Of a DNA stretch of 7,537 nt, positions 1 to 6,947 are shown piece after piece. The position numbers were made by a program, and so were the translations under genes. Below the pieces are notes generated by a model that did no database searches, was not told the origin of the DNA, and worked only from the letters and a program-made list of their open reading frames with translations. The DNA is from Methanomassiliicoccales archaeon PtaB.Bin134 (GTDB lineage Archaea; Thermoplasmatota; Thermoplasmata; Methanomassiliicoccales; UBA472). The stretch covers positions 1 to 7,537 of the forward strand of contig MVPZ01000181.1 in the NCBI GenBank assembly GCA_002067045.1, written 5' to 3'. Every line of letters begins with the position of its first letter. Within the stretch, counting starts at the first letter, position 1.

Positions 1-369
1 GCCGGCAAGGAGTACGGCACCGGGAGCTCCCGGGACTGGGCGGCCAAGGGACCGCAGCTGCTGGGCGTGAGGGCGGTGATGGCCGAATCCTTCGAGCGCA
101 TCCACCGCAGCAACCTGGTGGGCATGGGGGTGCTGCCCCTGCAGTTCGCTGCCGGACAGTCGGCGGCCTCCCTGGGGCTGGACGGCAGCGAGGAGTTCGA
201 CGTGGAGATCGCCGAGCTCAGGCCCCGGGCCCAGGTCAAGGTCACCGCCCGCCGGGAAGGCAGGGTCACCGAGTTCGCGGCCGTGGCCCGCCTGGACACC
301 CCGGTGGAGGTGGACTACTACCGCAACGGCGGCATCCTCCCAACGGTGCTCAGGAAGCTGATGGCATAA
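1..369 (+). CDS. acnA: Aconitate hydratase (AcnA type), C-terminal fragment
   Basis: This is the last 122 residues of an aconitase; the 5' part lies outside the window. The enzyme interconverts citrate and isocitrate through cis-aconitate in the cytoplasm, using a [4Fe-4S] cluster. What is visible is the C-terminal swivel domain. It opens with the family's substrate-binding loop [12 protein letters not shown] (fragment residues 6-17), whose Ser-Ser-Arg supplies the catalytic serine and a carboxylate-binding arginine. It continues with [20 protein letters not shown] (30-49) and ends with the typical tail [17 protein letters not shown]. The cluster-binding cysteines are upstream and cannot be checked. 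The loop wording is that of the AcnA/IRP1 branch rather than AcnB or the two-subunit isopropylmalate isomerase type. Homoaconitase or methylcitrate dehydratase specificity cannot be excluded from this fragment. The stop is TAA, 33 bp before the ABC ATPase gene, with no clear terminator between them. Confidence 0.93.
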   Translation, partial: AGKEYGTGSSRDWAAKGPQLLGVRAVMAESFERIHRSNLVGMGVLPLQFAAGQSAASLGLDGSEEFDVEIAELRPRAQVKVTARREGRVTEFAAVARLDTPVEVDYYRNGGILPTVLRKLMA

Positions 370-382
370 GCTCATTATCACT

Positions 383-400
383 GAGCCCCTTGGGGTGCTC
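383..400 (+). promoter_or_regulatory. Hairpin covering a possible Shine-Dalgarno site of the ABC ATPase gene
   Basis: In the short gap after the aconitase stop, GAGCCCC (383-389) can pair with GGGG and CTC (392-400), leaving a 2-nt bulge and a tight loop around TT. The 3' arm contains GGGGTG (392-397), the best ribosome-binding match to the GTG start at 403. If the gene is translated from a readthrough transcript from the aconitase gene, this hairpin would mask the site. No T-run follows, so it does not look like an intrinsic terminator. An alternative is a leaderless start: the weak A+T element TCATTATCA (372-380) is centred 27 nt before the start codon. Confidence 0.3.
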
Positions 401-402
401 CC

Positions 403-1379
<977 letters not shown>

Positions 1380-1383
<4 letters not shown>

Positions 1384-2165
1384 TCAGCCCCCGGGCCATG
1401 AGGGCCGCCCTGAAGCAGCAGTCCATCCACTTCTTCGTGGACCCGCAGTGGGTGATCCCCAGCATCATCGCCCCCTTCATCTTCACCACCGTGACCCTGT
1501 TCCTGTTCAGGCATACCGGGGGGGACCTCCTGCTGTACGCGGTTCTGGGGGGAGGAGTGCTGGGCATGTGGGGGAACACCATACACAGCAGCAGCTGGTC
1601 CATAGGGTACGACCGCATGAACGGCACCCTGGAGGCGATAATGGTGACCCCCGCCCCGCTGTCCTCGGTGGTCTTCGGGCGCTGCCTGTGGAACTCCTTC
1701 CTGGGGCTCCTGAACGCCCTGGCGGTGTTCCTGGTGGCCCAATTCGCCTTCGGCATAGACGTGGCCCTGAACGACCCACTGGGTTTCGTAATCGCCCTGT
1801 TCGCCACCCTGCTGTCGCTCTCGGTGCTGGGGATGGTCTTCGGGGCCTTCTACGTGGTGACCCGGGCCTCCAGCGCCTTCTTCCAGATACTGGAGTTCCC
1901 CATCTACGTGCTCTCGGGGGCGGTGTTCCCCCTGATGATACTGCCAGAGTGGAGCCGCCCCTTCTCGTACGTCATCCCGGCCACCTGGGGCGCGGAGGCC
2001 CTCAAGATATCCACCTTCACCGGATACGACTCCCTGGGCCTGGGGTTCTCCGGAGCGCTGGGCCTCACGGTCCTGACCACGATCGTCTACCTGCTGCTGT
2101 CCTTCCAGCTTTTCTCCTACCTGGAGAGCAAGGCCAAGGTCAACGGCTCCCTGGTGAGGTATTGA
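1380..2165 (+). CDS. ABC-2 type exporter permease, first of two
   Basis: Integral membrane subunit (261 aa) with about six hydrophobic helices, near residues 25-44, 50-70, 97-121, 134-160, 165-187 and 225-247. The ABC-2 family hallmarks are present: the cytoplasmic segment RMNGTLEAIMVTPAPL (79-94), which in this family contacts the ATPase, and the late-loop pattern SGAVFPLMILPEW (179-191) followed by a SYVIPATWG motif (196-204). The start ATG overlaps the ATPase stop (ATGA), and the stop is one base before the second permease's ATG. The protein resembles the second permease in length, helix plan and motifs, so the two probably form a heterodimeric channel arising from an old duplication. Transport direction (export) is inferred from the family and from the lack of a substrate-binding protein gene nearby. 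Confidence 0.92.
2153..2160 (+). promoter_or_regulatory. Ribosome binding site of the second permease
   Basis: GGTGAGGT, a strong archaeal Shine-Dalgarno match, ends 6 nt before the ATG at 2167 and overlaps the last codons of the first permease. It supports independent or coupled initiation within one transcript. Confidence 0.65.
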
Positions 2166-2166
2166 G

Positions 2167-2961
2167 ATGCTGCGGGACGTGATCGGGGTGAAGGCCTCTG
2201 CGCTGGTGGCCATGCGCTCGCAGTTCGCGGTGGTGGGCCCGGTGCTGTGGATGGTGCAGATACTCTCCACCTCCCTATTCCAGATGTGGTTCTTCGTGCT
2301 GGTCAGCGACTTCGCCGACGATCCCGGGGCCGGACCTGCGTACGTGGCCCTGGGCAATGCCGTTTCGTCCCTGACCTACGCGGCCGTTTACGGGGTGACC
2401 ATGTCCGCGGGGGCGGAGAAGCACATAGGCACCATGGCCACCATAATGTCCACGCCCACGCGCATGTTCTACGTGTTCCTGGGCAAGGGGGCGTACCAGT
2501 CGCTGATCGGCCTCTTCACCGTGAGCATGTCCCTGCTCTTCGCCTCCCTGTTCTTCGGGGTGGACCTGACCTACGCGGAGCCGGCGGCCCTGGCGGCGGT
2601 GCTCCTGGTCACCTGCTTCAGCATGGTGGGCTTCGGCATGGTCATCGGCAGCGTGGGCGTGTACCTGCGCTCGTCCATGATCCTCGGCTCGGTGGTGCTG
2701 TACCTGGGGCTGCTGCTCTGCGGGGTGAACTTCCCCATCTCCTACCTGCCGGGATGGCTGCAGCCCGCCTCGTACGTGTTCCCGCTCACCTACGGGGTGG
2801 AGGCGGTTCGCCAGGTGGCCGCGGGGGCCGGGCTTCCGGAGGTGTACGGCCTCCTGGCCCTCATGCTGGCCCTGGGGACCGCCTTCTACATCCTGGCCTA
2901 CCTGCTGTTCGACTTCTTCGAGAGGCTGGCCCTGAAGAGCGGCTCCCTGGACGTGTTCTGA
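2167..2961 (+). CDS. ABC-2 type exporter permease, second of two
   Basis: Second integral membrane subunit (264 aa), also with about six helices (near 24-47, 58-80, 105-131, 139-165, 170-192 and 226-252). It carries the same family landmarks as its neighbour in diverged form: EKHIGTMATIMSTPTRMF (84-101) before helix three, and FPISYLPGW (189-197) with SYVFPLTYGVEAV (202-214). Both permeases also end in a similar charged tail containing GSL. Two non-identical permeases plus one ATPase imply an exporter with a homodimeric ATPase and a heterodimeric membrane part. The gene ends with TGA immediately abutting the stop codon of the minus-strand membrane protein gene. No hairpin plus T-run is visible, so transcription may run on into the antisense of that gene. 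Confidence 0.92.
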   Translation: MLRDVIGVKASALVAMRSQFAVVGPVLWMVQILSTSLFQMWFFVLVSDFADDPGAGPAYVALGNAVSSLTYAAVYGVTMSAGAEKHIGTMATIMSTPTRMFYVFLGKGAYQSLIGLFTVSMSLLFASLFFGVDLTYAEPAALAAVLLVTCFSMVGFGMVIGSVGVYLRSSMILGSVVLYLGLLLCGVNFPISYLPGWLQPASYVFPLTYGVEAVRQVAAGAGLPEVYGLLALMLALGTAFYILAYLLFDFFERLALKSGSLDVF

Positions 2962-3348
2962 TCACAGCAGCCCCAGGACGATGAGCGCGGCGCTGATCAG
3001 GGCGTAGGACAGGTAGGAATAGGAGAACTGTCCGCGGAGCAGCGATCGGGAGGCCTCCTTGAGCCCGTCCTTGGATATCAGCACCTGGACGGCCCTGACC
3101 AGCAATATCGTGCCCAGGAGGGCGATCAGGAGCGAGCGTCCGGCCTCCGCGGTGAAGTGCAGGTACCAGAGAGCGGCCACCCCGGCCAGGGACCCCGAGA
3201 TGAGCGCCCAGGCCCAGGCCGGCCTTCCGGACTCCCTGCCGGCGTCGGCGAGCAATCTGGCCCAGCGCAGGGGGAGCGCCCTGGTGGACAGCAGCAGAAG
3301 GGCGCTGATGGACCCCAGGAACACGCTGAAGGCGGAAAGGAACTCCAT
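2962..3348 (-). CDS. Small four-helix membrane protein of unknown function
   Basis: I do not recognise a family for this 128-residue protein. It is strongly hydrophobic, with four probable transmembrane helices near residues 3-24, 44-66, 72-91 and 112-128. An arginine-rich loop lies after helix 1 and a basic loop after helix 3 (KEASRSLLRGQ), which would place both loops in the cytoplasm and both termini outside. There is no signal peptidase site, no obvious catalytic residue cluster and no cysteine. It begins 23 nt after the stop of the ASCH-like gene on the same strand, so it may be cotranscribed with it, although an A+T element suggests its own start as well. The ATG at 3348 sits just before the first helix, and no alternative is better placed. 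That the gene is real is supported by its hydrophobic pattern and its exact fit between neighbours. Confidence 0.75.
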   Translation of the reverse strand: MEFLSAFSVFLGSISALLLLSTRALPLRWARLLADAGRESGRPAWAWALISGSLAGVAALWYLHFTAEAGRSLLIALLGTILLVRAVQVLISKDGLKEASRSLLRGQFSYSYLSYALISAALIVLGLL

Positions 3349-3370
3349 GGCATATAAAAATATAGCGCTG

Positions 3371-3380
3371 ATTATTTAAG
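3371..3380 (-). promoter_or_regulatory. Candidate TATA box of the small membrane protein gene
   Basis: On the minus strand CTTAAATAAT is centred about 27 nt before the ATG at 3348, the right distance for leaderless transcription in archaea. It overlaps the stop codon of the upstream ASCH-like gene. A second, even more A+T-rich tract (TATATTTTTATA, 3353-3364) is closer to the ATG and would place initiation inside the gene, so it fits less well as the TATA box. Confidence 0.4.
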
Positions 3381-3839
3381 TTCTTGCACCGGACCCTCCT
3401 TGCGGGCCCGCTCCACGTCCCCTACCAGGATCCAATCGTCCAGGGTGTGGAAGTCCCGGCGGGTGAAGCGGAATCGGGGGACCTCCTGGAAGCGGTCCAC
3501 GGTGACCAGCACCAGGTAGCGCTTCCCGGCCATGCGTAGGAACTGGGCCTCCGATAGCCAGAGCGGCCTCCGGAACTGCTCCAGCATGGCCTCGCTCTCC
3601 TCGTGACCCAGCTTGGGGGAGTCGAAGACCTTGATCACCCCTCCCCGCCCGTAGATTATCTGGCGCCCGTCGTTCTCCGTGAAGTAGAGGGTGTCCCCTA
3701 CCTTGACCTTCCCGTAGGGGGACCGGCGGCCGTTGTAGGCCCTGGCCACCATGGTCTTGTCCCCCCGGCGCATGGCCTCCAGGGCGCCGGCGGGCTTGTC
3801 CAAGTACACGATGTGGTCCATCCACACCCTGATGGCCAC
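3372..3839 (-). CDS. PUA-like/ASCH-superfamily protein
   Basis: Soluble protein of 155 residues (149 if it starts at the internal ATG). The central part, AMRRGDKTMVARAYNGRR (22-39) followed by YGKVKVGDTLYF (42-53), matches the general plan of PUA-like/ASCH domains: a helix with a G-[DE]-K-T element, an arginine-containing strand and a KVGD turn. These beta-barrel domains commonly bind RNA or modified nucleotides, and some ASCH proteins are small hydrolases. The role here is unknown and the family call is by pattern only. The longer start is GTG at 3839 without a ribosome binding site. ATG at 3821 is attractive because the TATA-like element TTTTATCC (3844-3851, minus strand) lies about 27 nt upstream of it. 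The gene starts 28 nt after the sensor gene and ends 23 nt before the membrane protein gene on the same strand, suggesting a three-gene unit. Confidence 0.72.
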   Translation of the reverse strand: MAIRVWMDHIVYLDKPAGALEAMRRGDKTMVARAYNGRRSPYGKVKVGDTLYFTENDGRQIIYGRGGVIKVFDSPKLGHEESEAMLEQFRRPLWLSEAQFLRMAGKRYLVLVTVDRFQEVPRFRFTRRDFHTLDDWILVGDVERARKEGPVQELK

Positions 3840-3841
3840 GG

Positions 3842-3854
3842 TAGGATAAAACAG
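3842..3854 (-). promoter_or_regulatory. Candidate TATA-like element before the ASCH-like gene
   Basis: The minus strand reads CTGTTTTATCC in the 28-bp gap after the sensor gene. Its centre is about 27 nt upstream of the in-frame ATG at 3821, which would make that ATG a leaderless start. If the gene is only read from the sensor promoter, this element has no role. Confidence 0.3.
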
Positions 3855-3867
3855 ATTTCCCGTCCTT

Positions 3868-5367
3868 TCAGTGTACCGGGTGCAGAATGGTCAGCTGCCT
3901 GACGCCCTCGCCGTGGTCGAACGGCATCACGTAGCAGTCCATGGCCTGGACGGAACCGTCCTTGCAGGACACCAGGCAGGGCATTATCATCCGGCCGTCA
4001 TCGCTGGCCCGGCGCACCTCGCTGCCCTGCCTCCGGGGGCGCATGATGGCCGAGGGACCCCCCAGGGCGTTGAGCTCGGCGACGCTGTAGCCCAGGCTGC
4101 GGACCAGTATGCGGTTCACGGAGATGACCCTTCCATCGGCCGAGCTCACCATGACCGGGTGCGGGCAGCCGTTCATGGTCCCCCGGAAGGAGCCCTCGGG
4201 GTCCTGGGCCTCCATGGCCATGGCCCCGGCCCGGTCCCACATCTCCTGCATCTGCCGGGGATTGGCGCTCCTCTGGCGGGCTATGACCACTATGCGGTCC
4301 ACGCGTTCCATCATCTTTATGGGGACCAGCCTGAGCTCGGCCTCCACGCGCCCCGCCGCGGCGTCCAGGGACACGTCCACGATGGTGCTGCACCCGTACT
4401 GGAAGATCTCCTCGAATATCCTCCGCCCGCTGCTGGGAGCCCCGGGGAAGAGCTCGTACACGCCGCGGCCCTCGTAGGACGTGGGCATGCCCGCGTCCTC
4501 CAGGTACCGGACGAAGGTCTGGTTGCCGTTGGTGACCCGCAGCTCGCGGTCCACCATGAACACCATATCCTCGATCGCGTCCAGCATGGTGCGCAGGTTG
4601 ATGTCGGCCTGCAGCAGGGAGAACTCCATCATCTTCCGCCGCAGGACCTCGCCCTGCAGCTCGCGGTTGACCCTGGCCAGCCGGGACCTCTCCTCCTCCG
4701 CGCTCAGGCGCTCCTCCTGCTCGACCCTGATATTGTCGAGGAGGTGGAACAGGTCGCGGTTGGGGTCCGCGATGCCCTCTCCCATGCTGGGCAGGTAATA
4801 GGAGTTGCGGCTGAGCACCCCGTCGATAATCACCATGGGATAGGAGGCCAGGGACCGGAGCAGGAACTCGGGCGACAGCAAGGACATGTCATAGAGGCAG
4901 ACGACCGTTAAGTTCAGTTCCTCCCGGACCGCGTCCAGGTCCCTCCAGGCCCGGTCCGACGGCACCTGCGCGGCCAGGTCCTCGGGCACGTTCAGGATCA
5001 GGCGGGCCCCGGAATACCCAAGCGCCCTCGCCTGTTTGGCCAACTCTCTCATCTGCTCCCCGATGGTCGCCTCGGACATGCGGCCGATGTTGGCCCTGTC
5101 CAGGTGTATCAGGACCACGGACGGGTGCATGTCCAGGTCCAGTCCCCCGTCCCTCAGGAGCTCCCTGAGCCGGGCCGGGGGCGTGCGGCACACGAAGGCG
5201 CACATCTCTCTCTGCTCGATGCTGTCCCTGAGCAGGCAGGCCACGGTGTCCAGCACCTCGTCCAGCTTGTGATAGAAGACCGCAGCCTTCTCCCCGGGGG
5301 GCAGCGGGGACGGTACGCGGGGTGGAACGGTTGAGGTTTCGATCTGCGGACCATCCGAACCGGCCAC
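3868..5367 (-). CDS. MEDS domain protein with two PAS domains (sensor, no visible output domain)
   Basis: A 499-residue soluble protein. Residues about 28-210 match the MEDS domain (methanogen/methylotroph DcmR sensory domain): a helix beginning YHKLDEVLDTVACLL, a long central part, and the hallmark segment CLYDMSLLSPEFLLRSLASYP (157-177) followed by NSYYLP (188-193). A charged coiled-coil linker follows (about 211-250). A first PAS-like domain covers about 255-365 (TMLDAIEDMVFMVDRELRVT), and a second, clearer one covers 395-497 (DGRVISVNRILVRSLGYS). MEDS domains are thought to sense small organic ligands, and PAS domains sense redox, gas or ligand signals. No histidine kinase, response regulator or DNA-binding domain is seen, so the signal must pass by protein contact. 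The start is GTG at 5367, supported by a TATA box 27 nt upstream. There is no signal peptide or membrane segment. It heads a same-strand cluster with the ASCH-like and small membrane protein genes. Confidence 0.87.
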   Translation of the reverse strand: MAGSDGPQIETSTVPPRVPSPLPPGEKAAVFYHKLDEVLDTVACLLRDSIEQREMCAFVCRTPPARLRELLRDGGLDLDMHPSVVLIHLDRANIGRMSEATIGEQMRELAKQARALGYSGARLILNVPEDLAAQVPSDRAWRDLDAVREELNLTVVCLYDMSLLSPEFLLRSLASYPMVIIDGVLSRNSYYLPSMGEGIADPNRDLFHLLDNIRVEQEERLSAEEERSRLARVNRELQGEVLRRKMMEFSLLQADINLRTMLDAIEDMVFMVDRELRVTNGNQTFVRYLEDAGMPTSYEGRGVYELFPGAPSSGRRIFEEIFQYGCSTIVDVSLDAAAGRVEAELRLVPIKMMERVDRIVVIARQRSANPRQMQEMWDRAGAMAMEAQDPEGSFRGTMNGCPHPVMVSSADGRVISVNRILVRSLGYSVAELNALGGPSAIMRPRRQGSEVRRASDDGRMIMPCLVSCKDGSVQAMDCYVMPFDHGEGVRQLTILHPVH

Positions 5368-5387
5368 ATTTGGGTGATACCGTTCGA

Positions 5388-5397
5388 TTTTTTATAA
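5388..5397 (-). promoter_or_regulatory. TATA box of the MEDS-PAS sensor gene
   Basis: The minus strand reads TTATAAAAAA, the clearest TATA box in the window. Its centre is about 27 nt upstream of the GTG at 5367, so transcription should begin at or beside the start codon (leaderless). This supports GTG as the true start even though an out-of-frame ATG lies 2 nt upstream. Confidence 0.6.
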
Positions 5398-5428
5398 GTT
5401 GGTCTGATCTTTCTTGAAGTGAGGAACG

Positions 5429-5441
5429 ATAATTCTAATTC
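5429..5441 (+). promoter_or_regulatory. Candidate TATA box of the dCTP deaminase-family gene
   Basis: GATAATTCTAATT is centred about 27 nt before the ATG at 5463, and no ribosome binding site precedes that ATG, so leaderless initiation is likely. The 95-bp region 5368-5462 therefore carries two back-to-back promoters. The spacing between the two A+T elements is only about 40 bp, so the two promoters could interfere with each other. Nothing else recognisable is in this gap. Confidence 0.45.
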
Positions 5442-5462
5442 ACCGGGCTCCGTTCCACCATC

Positions 5463-5951
5463 ATGTGCCTGGTCCCGGACCATGAGATCGAATCTAGGAT
5501 GCGCGACGGTACGCTGGTCATCACCGACTTCTCCCCGGAGAGCCTGACCCCCAACGGTTACGACCTGCGGGTGGCCGAGGCGCGCCTGGAAGGGGGTGAG
5601 AGCGTCACCACCGGAACGTTCGTCATCCCCCCGGGCCGGCTGTTCTTCGTCTCCACCATGGAGCGCGTGGAGCTGCCGGACGACCTGGCGGCGCAGCTGT
5701 GGACCAGGACCTCGTGGCTGCGGAAGGGGCTGCTCATGGGACTGGGAAAGATAGACGCCGGCTTCCATGGAACCCTGACATTCAGCGGGTTCAACGCCTC
5801 GTCCGTTCCCGTGGAACTGCCCATCGGCAGCCGGATGGTGCAGATGGTGCTGGAGCACATGCGCTCCCCGGTGGAGCGCACCTACGCCAGACGCAGCGGG
5901 AACTATCAGGACCAGCGCGGGATAACCCTAAAGCCATCCGGCAAGGAGTAG
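5463..5951 (+). CDS. dCTP deaminase/dUTPase superfamily protein lacking the deaminase glutamate
   Basis: Trimeric dUTPase-fold protein of 162 residues. The N-terminal part, SLTPNGYDLRV (27-37), matches the SL-P-SYDLR element of Dcd. RTSWLRKGL (82-90) matches the RSSL-R-GL phosphate/nucleotide loop, IDAGFHGTLTF (97-107) matches the nucleotide-binding hairpin, and NYQDQRG (147-153) matches the C-terminal lid. In Dcd enzymes the hairpin continues with a glutamate that activates water for deamination (as in LEFYN of the E. coli enzyme). Here the aligned residue is Ser108 (TFSGFN), as in dUTPases, whose corresponding motif reads like ISVWN. The protein may therefore hydrolyse dUTP, or have another role, rather than deaminate dCTP. 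The family would supply dUMP for thymidylate synthesis and keep uracil out of DNA. ATG at 5463 is the first possible start in frame. The 3' end overlaps trm5 tail to tail by 24 bp. Confidence 0.85.
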   Translation: MCLVPDHEIESRMRDGTLVITDFSPESLTPNGYDLRVAEARLEGGESVTTGTFVIPPGRLFFVSTMERVELPDDLAAQLWTRTSWLRKGLLMGLGKIDAGFHGTLTFSGFNASSVPVELPIGSRMVQMVLEHMRSPVERTYARRSGNYQDQRGITLKPSGKE

Positions 5952-6938
5952 GTCCGCCGAGAACACCGAGGCCGTGGGGGAATAGGTCTTCAGCTCCTCG
6001 CTGCGCAGCACCTCCAGCTCCACGCCCATGCCGTTGGCGATGCGCCGCAGGTCCTCCAGCACGCCCTGGAAGTCGTTGCGGTCGCAGATGTGGTACAGGT
6101 GCATAACCCCGCCCAGCTTCAGGCGGGTCAGGGCGTCGGCGAAGAAGTCAATGGCCGAATGCGGCAGGTTCATGACCACCCGGTCGGCGCAGGGCAGGTC
6201 GAACACCCACTGCCGGGCGTCGCCCTCCAGGGGAACGACTCCCTCTACCTTGTTCAGATGGATGTTCTCGATCATCAGCTGCACCGCATCAGGGTTGAGG
6301 TCGATGGCGTAGACGACGCTCGGGGATGCCAGCTTGGCGATCATGATGGCGAAGGGGCCCACGCCGGAGAACATGTCCACCACCACCTCCCCCTCCCTCA
6401 CCAGGGAGGCGATCCTGCGCCTCTCGTTCGAAAGCCGGGGATTGAAGTAGGCCTTCCGGGGATCGACCCTGAAGCGCAGCCCGTATTCGGTATGAACGGT
6501 CCCGCTGACGTCCTGGCCGGCGATGGCCTCCAGGTCCAGCGTGCGGAACTCCCCCACGACGCCATGGTCCAGGAACACCGAGCGAAGGCGGGGGAACGCC
6601 GCCATGAGCGCGCCGCCGACCTCCTTGGCGTAGGCCAGCAGCTCATCCGGAAGGCGGACGATGGCGATGTCGCCCAGGGTGTCGAAGGCCGTGGGAAGGA
6701 GAGGCCTAAGCTCCTCGGGGACCTTGGCCAGGGCCTTGTAGTCGCGCTCCTCCCGCTCCCTCTCCTTGAAGTCGCGCTCCTCGGCGGGCATTCCCTCCGG
6801 TGCGGAGGTCACCGGCAGGTAAAGGTGCTCCTGGTCCCTTTCGACGTACAGCGATTGGTCCAGCAGCCCCTCCTCTAAAAGCTTTTTACGGAGGGACTCT
6901 CCTTCACCCTTCAGAACCCTGACGCAAAGGGAACGCAC
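5928..6938 (-). CDS. trm5: tRNA (guanine(37)-N1)-methyltransferase Trm5
   Basis: S-adenosylmethionine-dependent enzyme that makes m1G at tRNA position 37, preventing +1 frameshifting and giving the first step toward wyosine-type bases in archaeal tRNA-Phe. Length (336 aa) is that expected for archaeal Trm5. Visible parts: a short N-terminal D1-like domain (1-45), a charged linker, then LRPLLPTAFDTLGDIAIVRL (77-96) opening the RNA-binding domain. VDPRKAYFNPRLSNERRRI (158-176) precedes the Rossmann fold. The SAM-binding motif is DMFSGVGPFA (188-197), the acidic ribose-binding strand is AIDLNP (211-216), and the Trm5 NLP motif MNLPHSA (256-262) carries the catalytic-region Asn257. The start is GTG at 6938; no start codon lies further upstream in frame. 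The gene diverges from dph5 across 9 bp and overlaps the deaminase-family gene at its 3' end. Confidence 0.94.
   Translation of the reverse strand: MRSLCVRVLKGEGESLRKKLLEEGLLDQSLYVERDQEHLYLPVTSAPEGMPAEERDFKEREREERDYKALAKVPEELRPLLPTAFDTLGDIAIVRLPDELLAYAKEVGGALMAAFPRLRSVFLDHGVVGEFRTLDLEAIAGQDVSGTVHTEYGLRFRVDPRKAYFNPRLSNERRRIASLVREGEVVVDMFSGVGPFAIMIAKLASPSVVYAIDLNPDAVQLMIENIHLNKVEGVVPLEGDARQWVFDLPCADRVVMNLPHSAIDFFADALTRLKLGGVMHLYHICDRNDFQGVLEDLRRIANGMGVELEVLRSEELKTYSPTASVFSADLLLAGWL
6874..6889 (+). promoter_or_regulatory. Possible dph5 promoter element inside trm5
   Basis: The only A+T-rich patch upstream of dph5, TCTAAAAGCTTTTTAC, lies within the first codons of trm5 (Lys18-Leu21). It contains the palindrome AAAAGCTTTT. 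As a TATA element it would start transcription near 6905 and give dph5 a leader of about 40 nt, consistent with the Shine-Dalgarno site seen before dph5. The patch is also explained by Lys and Leu codons, so the call is weak. Confidence 0.28.
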
Positions 6939-6942
6939 GGTG
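6939..6942 (+). promoter_or_regulatory. Ribosome binding site of dph5
   Basis: GGTG ends 5 nt before the ATG at 6948 and fills nearly half of the 9-bp gap between the divergent trm5 and dph5 starts. It supports this ATG and suggests that dph5, unlike its neighbours, is made from a transcript with a leader. Confidence 0.45.
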
Positions 6943-6947
6943 TTGCC

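Noticed and set aside
3871..4911. Long plus-strand open frame (346 codons) opposite the MEDS-PAS gene
   Set aside because: It is the antisense shadow of a clearly recognisable sensor gene: composition is dominated by His, Gly, Ala and Val from G+C-rich antisense codons, and no domain is visible.
5373..5381. Small inverted repeat GGTGATACC between the sensor start and its TATA box as an operator
   Set aside because: The arms are only 3 bp with a 3-bp centre, well within chance for this composition.
5368..5462. RNA gene or riboswitch in the largest intergenic region
   Set aside because: The region is only 95 bp, A+T-rich, holds two promoters, and shows no stable stem or tRNA-like pattern.
5154..5858. 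Minus-strand open frame spanning the sensor/deaminase-family intergenic region
   Set aside because: It runs through both promoters and is out of frame with both supported genes; its translation is low complexity.
6090..6878. Plus-strand open frame (262 codons) opposite trm5
   Set aside because: Antisense to all the Trm5 motifs, with no recognisable domain; a G+C-driven shadow.
6875..6890. Palindrome AAAAGCTTTT as a regulator-binding site
   Set aside because: It lies in Lys-Lys-Leu-Leu codons of trm5 and is short; noted only as a weak possible promoter element for dph5.
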